64,000 bases of DNA from Yoonia sp. F2084L (GTDB lineage Bacteria > Pseudomonadota > Alphaproteobacteria > Rhodobacterales > Rhodobacteraceae). The translations under genes were made by a program, and so were the position numbers. Every line of letters begins with the position of its first letter. Position 1 is the stretch's first letter. Of the stretch, positions 53,176 to 61,543 are shown piece after piece. The stretch covers positions 1 to 64,000 of the forward strand of contig NZ_JALKAH010000008.1 in the NCBI RefSeq assembly GCF_023015625.1, written 5' to 3'. The notes under the pieces were generated by a model. That model was not told where the DNA came from. It made no database searches and worked only from the letters and a program-made list of their open reading frames with translations.

Positions 53176-53544
53176 ATGGGCAAACGTGTCCTTCTGATCG
53201 AGGATGAGCCAAACATCATCGAGGCGATCAGTTTCATCCTGTCTCGGGACGGATGGACCGTACACACGCATGAGGATGGCACCACGGCTATGGATAAGGT
53301 GTTGGGCTTGCCGCCCGATATGATCATCCTTGACGTGATGCTACCGGGGCGCAGCGGTTTTGATATTCTGCGGGAATTGCGGGGTCATGACACCACACGG
53401 CTGACGCCGGTGATGATGCTCACGGCGCGCGGCCAGGAAAAAGATCGTGAACTTGCCATGCGGCTTGGGGCGAACCTGTTTATGACCAAGCCATTTTCCA
53501 ACACAGAAGTGCGCGACCACGTCCGCAACCTGATGGAGGCATGA
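53176..53544 (+). CDS. Single-domain response regulator (CheY-like)
   Basis: A 122-residue receiver domain alone. The acidic pocket is Glu9/Asp10 (LLIEDEP), the phosphoacceptor Asp53 (IILDVMLPG), the Thr/Ser in MMLTARG and the Lys in MTKPF. No DNA-binding or enzymatic output domain is attached. GGGAGG precedes the ATG by a few bases. It overlaps the small membrane protein gene, which overlaps the kinase gene, so the three are in one coupled operon. Confidence 0.93.
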   Translation: MGKRVLLIEDEPNIIEAISFILSRDGWTVHTHEDGTTAMDKVLGLPPDMIILDVMLPGRSGFDILRELRGHDTTRLTPVMMLTARGQEKDRELAMRLGANLFMTKPFSNTEVRDHVRNLMEA

Positions 53545-53816
53545 GCCAGAAGCAGAACCCGCCGGTCTTTTTGCAGCGGGCCAATTATCGGCAACGGCGG
53601 GTGCGGGATGGCGCAAAACTTTTGCCCTTCGTGGGTGTCGTACTGCTGGCAATCCCGCTGGCGTGGTCCAGCGATGGGCCTGACGAAAAAATTGGATCAT
53701 CCGGGCTGATTTATATCTTCGGCGTGTGGGTCCTGCTCATCGTGCTGACGGCCATCCTGTCAAGCTTTATCCGGCCTGATGTGTCTGCGGATGCCACGGA
53801 TTCGTCAGACACATGA
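53541..53816 (+). CDS. Small two-helix membrane protein
   Basis: A 91-residue protein with two transmembrane helices (about 28-46 and 58-76) and a short cytoplasmic tail. Its start overlaps the receiver gene stop and its stop overlaps the kinase start, both by four bases (ATGA). It may be an accessory of the kinase. No family recognised. Confidence 0.75.
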   Translation: MSQKQNPPVFLQRANYRQRRVRDGAKLLPFVGVVLLAIPLAWSSDGPDEKIGSSGLIYIFGVWVLLIVLTAILSSFIRPDVSADATDSSDT

Positions 53817-56509
53817 TGTCCTTCAACGCCCTGATTGTGATTGCTTTGGGCTATGTGGTTTTGCTGTTCGCGATTGCCTTTGTGGCAGAGCGCCGGGCGG
53901 CTGCCGGGCATTCCAACTGGCTGTCATCGCCATTGATCTACACGCTATCACTCAGCATCTATTGTACCGCTTGGACGTTTTACGGGGCCGTGGGCTATGC
54001 GGCGCGTTCAGGGTTGGAGTTTGTCACCATCTATCTTGGGCCAACATTGGTGATGATCGGTTGGTGGTGGGTCTTGCGCCGTTTGGTCAGGATCGGGCGC
54101 GCGCAACGGATTACGTCCATTGCCGATTTGATCTCATCGCGGTTTGGTAAATCGACCCAGTTGGGTATGATCGTGACGATCATCTCTGTTATCGCGGCAA
54201 CACCCTATATTGCCTTGCAACTGCAATCCGTGACCTTGTCTTTTGCCGTTTTTGCACAAGCCGAAGGGGTGGCATGGGATCGCGCCGGTTTTAATGTAAC
54301 TGCAATGTGGGTTGCGATCGGGCTGGCGGTCTTTACCGTGATTTTTGGCACCCGCAATCTGGACGCCAATGAGCGTCATCACGGTGTGGTCATGGCTATC
54401 GCGGTTGAGGCGATTGTGAAACTGCTCGCACTGATCGCCGTTGGTGTCTTTGTCGTCTGGGGTATTGCCGGGGGTCCGGGGCAGATGCTGACACGCATTG
54501 ACCAGTCCGATATTGTCCTTTGGAACGAAGACAGCGGTCGCTGGATCAGCCTGATTTTTCTGTCAGGCGCCGCATTCCTGTGCCTGCCGCGCATGTTTCA
54601 GGTGCTGGTGGTTGAAAATGCGGACGAACGCCATCTGCATATCGCAAGCTGGGCCTTTCCGCTTTACCTGTTCGCGATGAGCCTTTTTGTGGTGCCCATC
54701 GCGGTCGTCGGGCTTGATCTTTTGCCAGCGGGCAGCAACCCCGACCTGTTCGTTCTGACCGTCCCACTGAACGAAGGACGCGGCGGTTTGGCGGTGTTGT
54801 CATTCCTGGGCGGGTTTTCATCAGCCACGTCTATGGTGATTGTTGCAACGATTGCCTTGGCCACGATGGTGTCGAACCACATCGTTGTTCCGATCTGGCT
54901 TAGCTTTCAGACCAATCAGCAGGCGGTGATGTCAGGCGACGTGCGTCACGTTATCCTACTATCACGGCGTTTGTCCGTCGCGGGCATCATGGCGCTGGGC
55001 TTTCTTTACTATCGCATGTCCGGCGGCGGGACTGCGCTGGCGGCTATTGGTTTGATTTCTTTCACAGGCGCAGTCCAAATCCTGCCCGCGATGATCGGTG
55101 GCATCTTTTGGCGGGGGGCGACCCGTGTCGGGGCTGCCGCAGGTTTGTTGACCGGTTTGGTGATTTGGCTTTGGACGCTGTTTTTACCAAGCTTCGGCGT
55201 CGATGCCGTTATCAGTCAGTCGGTGATGGATCAGGGGCCGTTTGGGTTGTCGTGGCTTCAGCCACAGGCGCTGTTTGGGGTGACGGGGATTGATCCGCTG
55301 GTCCATGGGATCATGTGGTCGATGTTGTTGAACAGCGCAGTCTTTGTGGTGCTGTCACTTGTGACATTTCCAGCCCCGCTCGAGCGTCTGCAAGGCGCGC
55401 AATTTGTGAATGTGTTTGACCACTCCTCCGCAGCACCTGCCTGGACCAGCGCGGCAGCCGGGGCCGAAGACCTGCTGATCATGTCCCAACGCATCATAGG
55501 CAGCACTGAGGCTCAAGCAATCTTTCAACAAGAAGCGATGCATCAGGGCAAGACCGGCACTTTGCCTGAAGTCACCCCTGAATTCATTGAGCGGCTTGAG
55601 CGTGAATTGGCAGGCTCGGTGGGGGCTGCGACAGCGCACGCCATGATCGGTCAGCTGATTGGCGGCAGCAGCGTGTCAGTGGAAGACCTGATTGCGGTCG
55701 CAGATGAGGCCGCGCAAATTCTTGAATACTCCAACCGGCTAGAGGCAAAGTCACAAGAGCAGGAACGCACCGCGCGCGCCTTGCGCGCCGCCAATGACAA
55801 GCTGACGGCCCTATCGATCCAGAAGGACGCGTTTCTCAGCCAGATCAGCCATGAATTGCGTACGCCGATGACCTCGATCCGGTCGTTTTCAGATATCCTG
55901 CGGGACGGCGAAATGACGGAAGATGAGCAGGAACGCTATGCAGGCATCATCCATGATGAAGCGGTACGACTGACCCGGTTGCTGGATGATCTGCTGGATT
56001 TGTCTGTGCTTGAGAACGGGCAAGTCGTTTTGCACGAACAAACCGGTACGCTGAGTGATCTGTTGGATCGTGCCATAAGAGCCGCCGGTCTGCACGATGG
56101 CGTCTTGAAGATAAGCCGTGATCGTGCAGATGAGGACGTAACCTTAACCGCAGACCTTGACCGGCTTGCGCAGGTTTTCATTAACCTGATTTCCAACGCT
56201 CGCAAATACTGTGACGCCAAAGTGCCGCATTTGACGATCAAGGTTATACAGGACGGCCAAGACTACGCGGTTGATTTCATTGACAATGGCAGCGGGATCT
56301 CTCCTGAAAACCAAGAACTTATTTTTGAAAAATTCTCGCGGGTCGCGGATGGTTCCAAGGCAGGCGGGGCTGGCCTTGGGCTGGCGATCTGTCGCGAGAT
56401 TATGCATCGGTTGGGCGGTGAAGTGATTTATCTTCCGCAACAGTCAGGGGCTGCGTTTCGGGTCAAGCTGCCGCCGGTGAAAGCCTCGGCTGCGTTAGAA
56501 CAAACGTAA
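53813..56509 (+). CDS. Sodium:solute symporter-fused histidine kinase (CrbS/CbrA-like)
   Basis: An 898-residue protein. Residues about 1-520 are a sodium:solute symporter-like domain with some 13 membrane helices (SLSIYCTAWTFYGAVGYAAR is a typical opening of these sensors). Then come a linker and a coiled-coil, the dimerisation/phosphoacceptor box ISHELRTPMTSI with His680, and the HATPase region with the N box LISNARKYC and the G boxes DNGSGI and GGAGLGLAIC. It may sense a transported carboxylate, as CrbS does for acetate, but the ligand is not known. The receiver gene is in the same operon. Confidence 0.9.
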   Translation: MMSFNALIVIALGYVVLLFAIAFVAERRAAAGHSNWLSSPLIYTLSLSIYCTAWTFYGAVGYAARSGLEFVTIYLGPTLVMIGWWWVLRRLVRIGRAQRITSIADLISSRFGKSTQLGMIVTIISVIAATPYIALQLQSVTLSFAVFAQAEGVAWDRAGFNVTAMWVAIGLAVFTVIFGTRNLDANERHHGVVMAIAVEAIVKLLALIAVGVFVVWGIAGGPGQMLTRIDQSDIVLWNEDSGRWISLIFLSGAAFLCLPRMFQVLVVENADERHLHIASWAFPLYLFAMSLFVVPIAVVGLDLLPAGSNPDLFVLTVPLNEGRGGLAVLSFLGGFSSATSMVIVATIALATMVSNHIVVPIWLSFQTNQQAVMSGDVRHVILLSRRLSVAGIMALGFLYYRMSGGGTALAAIGLISFTGAVQILPAMIGGIFWRGATRVGAAAGLLTGLVIWLWTLFLPSFGVDAVISQSVMDQGPFGLSWLQPQALFGVTGIDPLVHGIMWSMLLNSAVFVVLSLVTFPAPLERLQGAQFVNVFDHSSAAPAWTSAAAGAEDLLIMSQRIIGSTEAQAIFQQEAMHQGKTGTLPEVTPEFIERLERELAGSVGAATAHAMIGQLIGGSSVSVEDLIAVADEAAQILEYSNRLEAKSQEQERTARALRAANDKLTALSIQKDAFLSQISHELRTPMTSIRSFSDILRDGEMTEDEQERYAGIIHDEAVRLTRLLDDLLDLSVLENGQVVLHEQTGTLSDLLDRAIRAAGLHDGVLKISRDRADEDVTLTADLDRLAQVFINLISNARKYCDAKVPHLTIKVIQDGQDYAVDFIDNGSGISPENQELIFEKFSRVADGSKAGGAGLGLAICREIMHRLGGEVIYLPQQSGAAFRVKLPPVKASAALEQT

Positions 56510-56553
56510 CCAGTTTTCATTAGGGTCACAGCCAGAGTATCTGTGGCAGGCCG

Positions 56554-57657
56554 ATGACTGAAAGCACACAAGTGACATTGCTGCGGCGCATGACCCGACC
56601 GCAAGGGCAAGAGGTTGCGGAGAATCCGCTAACCTCGTCCCGTGCTGTGCGTCTGGCATTGACCAAAGCGGCCAATGATACCGTGGGGCTGGTACTGACC
56701 GTGGCAAGCGTGGCCGAAGAGGTCACTGGTCTTGATGATATGCTGGGCACGCTTGACGAAGAATTGATGCTGATCGGGTTGATGCGTGACGGCGCGCTTG
56801 CCGGGTTGATCGCATTGGACAACGAACTGCGCAGCGCCGTGCTGGAAATGCAGACAATGGGCGCGCTTTTGGGCCAAAAGGCAGACAAGCGCGCGCCGAC
56901 ACGGACCGACAAAACGATGTGTGATCCGGTGCTTGACCGGTTTTTGAGCACGTTTCCCGCGGCTGTGATCGGTACGCCACTTGAGGGTTGGATGAATAAC
57001 GTCGCAACGGGTGACCGCGTGGACAGTACGCGTGCCGCCGGGCTGATCCTGAACGATTGCGACTATCGCATCGTCCGGATGAGCGTTGATCTGGGCCTGC
57101 CAGATAGGCAGGGGGAGCTGGTGATGACGTTGCCGTTCGTGCCTACAATTGAACATGTCGCACCCGCGCCGCCCGCTACGGTCGATTGGTCACCGACATT
57201 TCAAGAGGCTGTATCGAAAGCACCCGCCAGCCTTGATGCACTTTTGCACCGCTTTTCTGTGCCTTTGGCTGTGGCGCAATCGTTGCAGATCGGATCGGTT
57301 CTGCCCTTGCCCGGATGTACTGTCCATTCGGTGCAGCTTATCGCGCCTGACGGAAAACCGGCGTTACAGGCAAAGCTGGGGCAGGCTGGTGGTTACCGCG
57401 CCGTGCGACTTGAGGCGGCACCCGCACCGCAATTGTCCGATTTCGCGGCTGCGACGGCGCCATCGGCCATGGCTTTGCACGACGATGGCGTCATAACGCC
57501 GGACATCAGTATGGATGCCATGGCGAACAATAATGCCCCGGATGTCGCGATAGATATGCCGTTAGGTATTGAGAACCCGGTTGAGGCAAACACAGATCTG
57601 ATGATGGACGACGGTGCGATGATGGCCGAACTGCCAACGGATTTTGACCCGCTCTAG
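56554..57657 (+). CDS. FliM/FliN (SpoA) domain protein outside a flagellar locus
   Basis: A 367-residue protein. Residues about 215-300 (LLHRFSVPLAVAQSLQIGSV, LPLPGCTVHSVQLIAPDGKP, AKLGQAGGYRAVRLE) fit the SpoA fold of FliN/FliM C-terminal domains. The N-terminal half resembles the middle part of FliM (ALTKAANDTVGLVLTVASVA) but lacks the usual FliM start. The C-terminal 60 residues are Asp/Met/Ala-rich and disordered. No flagellar genes adjoin it. It follows the kinase gene after 44 bases and converges with the DUF442 gene, overlapping by four bases. Confidence 0.7.
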   Translation: MTESTQVTLLRRMTRPQGQEVAENPLTSSRAVRLALTKAANDTVGLVLTVASVAEEVTGLDDMLGTLDEELMLIGLMRDGALAGLIALDNELRSAVLEMQTMGALLGQKADKRAPTRTDKTMCDPVLDRFLSTFPAAVIGTPLEGWMNNVATGDRVDSTRAAGLILNDCDYRIVRMSVDLGLPDRQGELVMTLPFVPTIEHVAPAPPATVDWSPTFQEAVSKAPASLDALLHRFSVPLAVAQSLQIGSVLPLPGCTVHSVQLIAPDGKPALQAKLGQAGGYRAVRLEAAPAPQLSDFAAATAPSAMALHDDGVITPDISMDAMANNNAPDVAIDMPLGIENPVEANTDLMMDDGAMMAELPTDFDPL

Positions 57658-58079
57658 GACCCGGCCAGGGCATCCAATTGCGGGCGCATGCCGCCCAGAT
57701 CATATCCGGCGGCGGCGGTCGCGGCCATGATATCATCAGTCGACATCTCATTCGCCTGTCCCAAGGCCCAAACGATTGATGATCGCGTGCCAGAGGCGCA
57801 ATAGGCCAGCGTTGGCCCGTCAGAGCCGCTCATGGCTGCTTTTTGTCCCGCGACCATGTCCATGTTCAACGCGTGATGTGTGATCGGGATCGTCACGAAG
57901 TTCAGGCCCGCTGCCATTGCTGCGGCTTCAATCACGCTGGCATGATGGCTGGGCGGGATTTCCATATCCGGCCTGTTGCAAATGATGGTTTTGAAACCAG
58001 CCTCTGCGATTGCTGGAATATCCTCGACCCCGATCTGGGGCGAGACGGCGTACGTCGGGCTGAGCTGTCGAATATCCAT
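57654..58079 (-). CDS. DUF442 (TIGR01244) phosphatase/sulfurtransferase-like protein
   Basis: A 141-residue protein with a PTP-like fold. The active-site loop is CASGTRSS with Cys94, in place of the usual CxxxxxR; ICNRPDMEIPPSHHASVIEA marks the family. It corresponds to the N-terminal half of Blh proteins, in which it is fused to an MBL persulfide dioxygenase. Here it is a separate gene at the end of the same operon. A role in persulfide or sulfur transfer is inferred from context. Confidence 0.85.
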   Translation of the reverse strand: MDIRQLSPTYAVSPQIGVEDIPAIAEAGFKTIICNRPDMEIPPSHHASVIEAAAMAAGLNFVTIPITHHALNMDMVAGQKAAMSGSDGPTLAYCASGTRSSIVWALGQANEMSTDDIMAATAAAGYDLGGMRPQLDALAGS

Positions 58080-58088
58080 AGGCCTGTA

Positions 58089-58520
58089 TTAAACCGCCAG
58101 TGTCTTGCGGTCCAGTCGGCTGCGCAGGGCAGGGGCGATCAACATGCCGATGCCCATGGACACGACGAAAGTAACGCCGCCCCATCCACCAAAGCTCAGC
58201 GATGCAACAGCGGGGCCTGGGCATAGGCCCGACAACCCCCAGCCCATACCAAACAACGTTGACCCAAGGACAAGGTTGCGACCCAGCTTTGGTTCGGGCG
58301 GCGTAGGGAATGCGCTTGCCAGCACAGGTTTGCGGCCCACGGTGATCCGCCACGCGACAGCCATCGGAATGATTGCGCCCCCCATCACAAAGGCCAGCGT
58401 CGGGTCCCAATCGCCAAAGATGTCAAGCCAACCTTGCACCTTTGTCGTGTCCGTCATGCCAGAAACTAAAAGCCCCAAGCCGAAGAGGGCGCCGACGATG
58501 AATGCAACAACGCTCCGCAT
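58089..58520 (-). CDS. YeeE/YedE-family membrane protein, second half (PmpB-like)
   Basis: A 143-residue protein with four membrane helices. GLSGLCPGPAVASLSFGGWG carries the conserved Cys of the YeeE/YedE family, thought to pass sulfur-containing ions (thiosulfate or persulfide). The ATG overlaps the stop of the upstream partner by one base, so they are coupled. Together the two halves make the equivalent of one YeeE transporter. Confidence 0.88.
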   Translation of the reverse strand: MRSVVAFIVGALFGLGLLVSGMTDTTKVQGWLDIFGDWDPTLAFVMGGAIIPMAVAWRITVGRKPVLASAFPTPPEPKLGRNLVLGSTLFGMGWGLSGLCPGPAVASLSFGGWGGVTFVVSMGIGMLIAPALRSRLDRKTLAV

Positions 58521-58945
58521 CAGATCACCCCCAGAACATGCTTGAACACCACCACGGTCAGCCCGCCCGCGCCGATGTAGAACGCCGTCGCAACGATCCC
58601 ACGCAGCGACAGGCGTGAAATACCACAAACGCCATGGCCAGAGGTGCAGCCATTGGCAAGGCGCGTGCCGACACCAACCAGAAGACCCGCTGCAATGATC
58701 ACGATCCAATTGTCCGTCAGCTGCGTTTGCGCGCCACCCATCGCCAACGCCGCCAAAGCGGGGGCAATCAACAGGCCGGCGATAAGTGCGGCCCGTTCCA
58801 TCCAGTCATGCCGCCCGCTCCCGTCGATGAGCCCACCAATAATGCCCGACGCCCCCATGATCCGGCCGTTGATCAGCAGAAAAATGGCCGCAGCCGTTCC
58901 AATAAGCGCGCCACCGGCGAGCCCCATGATCCAGTCTGTTGGCAT
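58520..58945 (-). CDS. YeeE/YedE-family membrane protein, first half (PmpA-like)
   Basis: A 141-residue protein with four membrane helices. NGCTSGHGVCGISRLSLRGI has the conserved cysteines in the sulfur-conducting path of the YeeE family. It lies 30 bases downstream of the persulfide dioxygenase gene and overlaps its partner. Part of the BigR-controlled sulfide operon. Confidence 0.88.
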   Translation of the reverse strand: MPTDWIMGLAGGALIGTAAAIFLLINGRIMGASGIIGGLIDGSGRHDWMERAALIAGLLIAPALAALAMGGAQTQLTDNWIVIIAAGLLVGVGTRLANGCTSGHGVCGISRLSLRGIVATAFYIGAGGLTVVVFKHVLGVI

Positions 58946-58975
58946 GGTCTTATCCTGTCTTTTGTGGAAAACGTC

Positions 58976-59839
58976 TTAGAGTGTGTTGATGGGCACTTTG
59001 AAATAGCGCTGACCGTTGTCCTCGGGTTCAGGGAAGTGCCCCGCCCGCATGTTTGTCTGTAGCGAGGGCAATATCAAGCGTGGCATGCCCAGCTTCGCAT
59101 CGCGCTGCTGTCGCATGGCGACGAACTCTTCCATTGGACGGCCTTCACCGATGTGGACATTCAGCGCCTTTTGCTCGCCCACGGTGGTTTCCCATGCGAA
59201 TTCATCACGCCCCGGCGCTTTGTAATCGTGGCCTACGAAAATGCGGGTCTCATCCGGCAGGGTCAGGATCTTTTGGATCGACCCAAACAGGTCTTCGGCT
59301 GATCCGCCTGGAAAGTCGCAGCGTGCGGTCCCAAAGTCAGGCATAAACAGCGTGTCACCGACAAATGCGGCATCTCCAATCACATAGGTCAGGCAGGCCG
59401 GCGTGTGGCCGGGGGTATGCAGCACGTCAGCCCGCATCTGGCCGATGTGAAAGCTGTCGCCTTCATTAAAAAGCGCGTCAAACTGCGACCCGTCCCGTTG
59501 AAACGCGGTGCCTTCGTTGAAGACTTTTCCAAAGGTGTCCTGCACTACAGTGATATTCGACCCGATCCCGATTTTCCCGCCAAGGTGTTCTTGCAGATAG
59601 GGTGCCGCTGACAAGTGATCGGCATGCACATGGCTCTCTAAAATCCAGGCGACCTGTAAGTCCTCTGATTTGACCCATGCGATGATTTCATCAGCAGATT
59701 TTGTGTCTGTCCGACCTGCGGCCTGATCATAGTCAAGCACGCTATCGACAATCGCACAGGCCCGCCCTTCGGGTTCGCGCACGATGTAGGATACTGTGTT
59801 GGTGGCATCGTCGAAGAAAGCTTTTACATCAGGTTGCAT
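58976..59839 (-). CDS. Persulfide dioxygenase-type MBL-fold protein (Blh/ETHE1-like)
   Basis: A 287-residue iron enzyme of the MBL superfamily that oxidises glutathione persulfide to sulfite and glutathione. The metal motif HVHADH is at 70-75, further ligands are in HTPGHTPACL and the GDTLF segment, and FVGHDYKAPGRDEFAW is typical. The protein matches the MBL part of Blh/ETHE1-like proteins of alphaproteobacteria. It is the first gene of a four-gene operon, facing the repressor gene; two palindromes lie between. Confidence 0.92.
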   Translation of the reverse strand: MQPDVKAFFDDATNTVSYIVREPEGRACAIVDSVLDYDQAAGRTDTKSADEIIAWVKSEDLQVAWILESHVHADHLSAAPYLQEHLGGKIGIGSNITVVQDTFGKVFNEGTAFQRDGSQFDALFNEGDSFHIGQMRADVLHTPGHTPACLTYVIGDAAFVGDTLFMPDFGTARCDFPGGSAEDLFGSIQKILTLPDETRIFVGHDYKAPGRDEFAWETTVGEQKALNVHIGEGRPMEEFVAMRQQRDAKLGMPRLILPSLQTNMRAGHFPEPEDNGQRYFKVPINTL

Positions 59840-59870
59840 ATCGAATCTCCTTCAGTCATCAAGTTAATGG

Positions 59871-59897
59871 CATTGAAAAACATTTCAATGTTGAAAT
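59871..59897. promoter_or_regulatory. Overlapping palindromes, probable BigR/SqrR operator
   Basis: CATTGAAA-AACA-TTTCAATG (59871-59890) overlaps ATTTCAA-TG-TTGAAAT (59882-59897). Both are perfect inverted repeats. They lie between the sulfide operon and the repressor gene, the expected position of the operator that controls both. Confidence 0.8.
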
Positions 59898-59925
59898 ACG
59901 TCGTAGCAAAAGATATCAGTGTTTT

Positions 59926-60243
59926 ATGGAAAATTCTGTCCAAACAGCAGTAGACCCGATGGATGCCGCAGCCGAAGAGGCGGCTGATGTGTTGAAGTCG
60001 CTGTCCAATCCGGGCCGTTTGCGCATTCTTTGCGCTCTGGTTCCCGGTGATCTGACCGTGGGCGAATTGGAGCGCGCACTGGGTGCCAGCCAGTCCTATG
60101 TCTCGGGCCAGCTTTTGCGATTGCGCAATGAAGGTCTGGTTGCCAGTGATCGTGATGGGCGCTCGATGCGGTATCGCCTTGCCGATCCGCGCGTGCGCCC
60201 GCTGCTTGAACGTATCTACGAACTGTTCTGCCCTGAGGCGTAA
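59926..60243 (+). CDS. bigR: BigR/SqrR-type sulfide-sensing ArsR repressor
   Basis: A 105-residue ArsR-family repressor. The recognition region is VGELERALGASQSYVSGQLL. Two cysteines, Cys36 and Cys102, are spaced 66 residues apart, the same as the redox pair of SqrR (41/107) and BigR (42/108) that forms a polysulfide bridge when persulfides rise. ATG at 59926 gives this numbering. It faces the persulfide operon across two palindromes. The end runs 28 bases into the acyl-CoA dehydrogenase gene on the other strand. Confidence 0.93.
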   Translation: MENSVQTAVDPMDAAAEEAADVLKSLSNPGRLRILCALVPGDLTVGELERALGASQSYVSGQLLRLRNEGLVASDRDGRSMRYRLADPRVRPLLERIYELFCPEA

Positions 60244-61445
60244 CGCGCCAATTCGGCCCGCGCGACCTGCCTGCGATGCACGGCATCTGGCCCATCTGCC
60301 AGGCGCAATGTGCGCAGATGCGTCCATTGCCGCGCCAGTGGCGTGTCTTGCGACACCCCGGCAGCGCCGTACATTTGGATAGCTTTGTCGGTGATGTCGA
60401 GCGCGATCTGCGGGGCCACCACCTTGATCTGACTGATCCAAGGGGCCGCCGCCCGTTTGTCACCCTGATCCATCATCCAAGCCGCCTTCAGGCACAATAA
60501 CCGGGCCTGTTCGATGTCCATTCGTGCTTTGGCGATAATGTCATGGTTTTCGCCCAACTGCGCCAGCGGCTTGCCAAACGCCTCGCGGTCCAAAGAGCGC
60601 TGGCAAAGCAGTTCGAGCGCTTTTTCGGCCTGACCAACCGCCCGCATGCAATGGTGAATACGGCCCGGCCCAAGACGCCCTTGGGCAATCTCGAATCCGC
60701 GCCCTTCTCCAAGCAACATGTTCTCGGCCCCAATGCGCACATCATCGAAGCGAAAGTGCATGTGGCCGTGGGGCGCGTCATCGTGGCCGTAAACCTCCAT
60801 CGCGCGTAGTTTGGTGATGCCGGGGGTGTCGGCCGGAACAACAATCATAGAGTGTTGCTGATGCTTCGGCCCATCGAAACGGGTGCGGACCATGACGATA
60901 TAGACAGCACAGCGTGGATCACCTGCACCGGTCGCCCACCATTTCTGACCATTCAGAATGTACGCATCACCATCCTTTTCACAGCGCATCGCGATATTGG
61001 TGGCGTCAGAGCTGGCGACATCCGGCTCGGTCATCAAATAGGCTGAACGGATCGCGCCCGCCATCAAAGGTTTCAACCATTGTTCTTTCATCGCATCCGT
61101 GCCGTAGCGGGCGAATACTTCCATATTACCGGTGTCGGGGGCGTTGCAGTTAAAGACTTCGGCTGCCAGATGGCTTTTGCCCATTTCTTCGGCCAGATAG
61201 GCGTATTCGACGGTGTTCAGCTGCGGTCCATCGCGGAAGGTGTCCCAGAAATTCCAAAGCCCGCGCTCTTTGGCTTTTGTCTTCAAACCTTCCAGAATTT
61301 CGGTTTGGCGCGGGGTGAACAACCACCGGTCGCCGATATCAACTTCGGCCAGAAATTCCGCATCAAGAGGCGCGATTTCATCCGTGATCATAGCCTTTAC
61401 TGCGGCAAGAACAGGTTTCAGCCGTTCGGTTTGTCCCAGATCCAT
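60216..61445 (-). CDS. Acyl-CoA dehydrogenase family protein (ACAD10/11-like)
   Basis: A 409-residue flavoprotein. The FAD-binding middle domain includes YLMTEPDVASSDATNIAMRC and GDAYILNGQKWWATGAGDPR; IHHCMRAVGQAEKALELLCQ and RLADGPDAVHRRQVA in the C-terminal helical domain follow the family order. The combination with a divergent phosphotransferase gene points to the ACAD10/11 group, which handles 4-hydroxyacyl-CoA. A GGAGGAGG site precedes the ATG at 61445. Confidence 0.9.
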   Translation of the reverse strand: MDLGQTERLKPVLAAVKAMITDEIAPLDAEFLAEVDIGDRWLFTPRQTEILEGLKTKAKERGLWNFWDTFRDGPQLNTVEYAYLAEEMGKSHLAAEVFNCNAPDTGNMEVFARYGTDAMKEQWLKPLMAGAIRSAYLMTEPDVASSDATNIAMRCEKDGDAYILNGQKWWATGAGDPRCAVYIVMVRTRFDGPKHQQHSMIVVPADTPGITKLRAMEVYGHDDAPHGHMHFRFDDVRIGAENMLLGEGRGFEIAQGRLGPGRIHHCMRAVGQAEKALELLCQRSLDREAFGKPLAQLGENHDIIAKARMDIEQARLLCLKAAWMMDQGDKRAAAPWISQIKVVAPQIALDITDKAIQMYGAAGVSQDTPLARQWTHLRTLRLADGPDAVHRRQVARAELARYASGQNSS

Positions 61446-61543
61446 CTGTTCACCTCCTCCAATTTCCGGCCCATCGTGCATCGCCCGGTCCGGGTGTCAA
61501 TCAAAGGGTTGCACAAAGCGGGGCGGGCGGCCCTAATGGTGTC

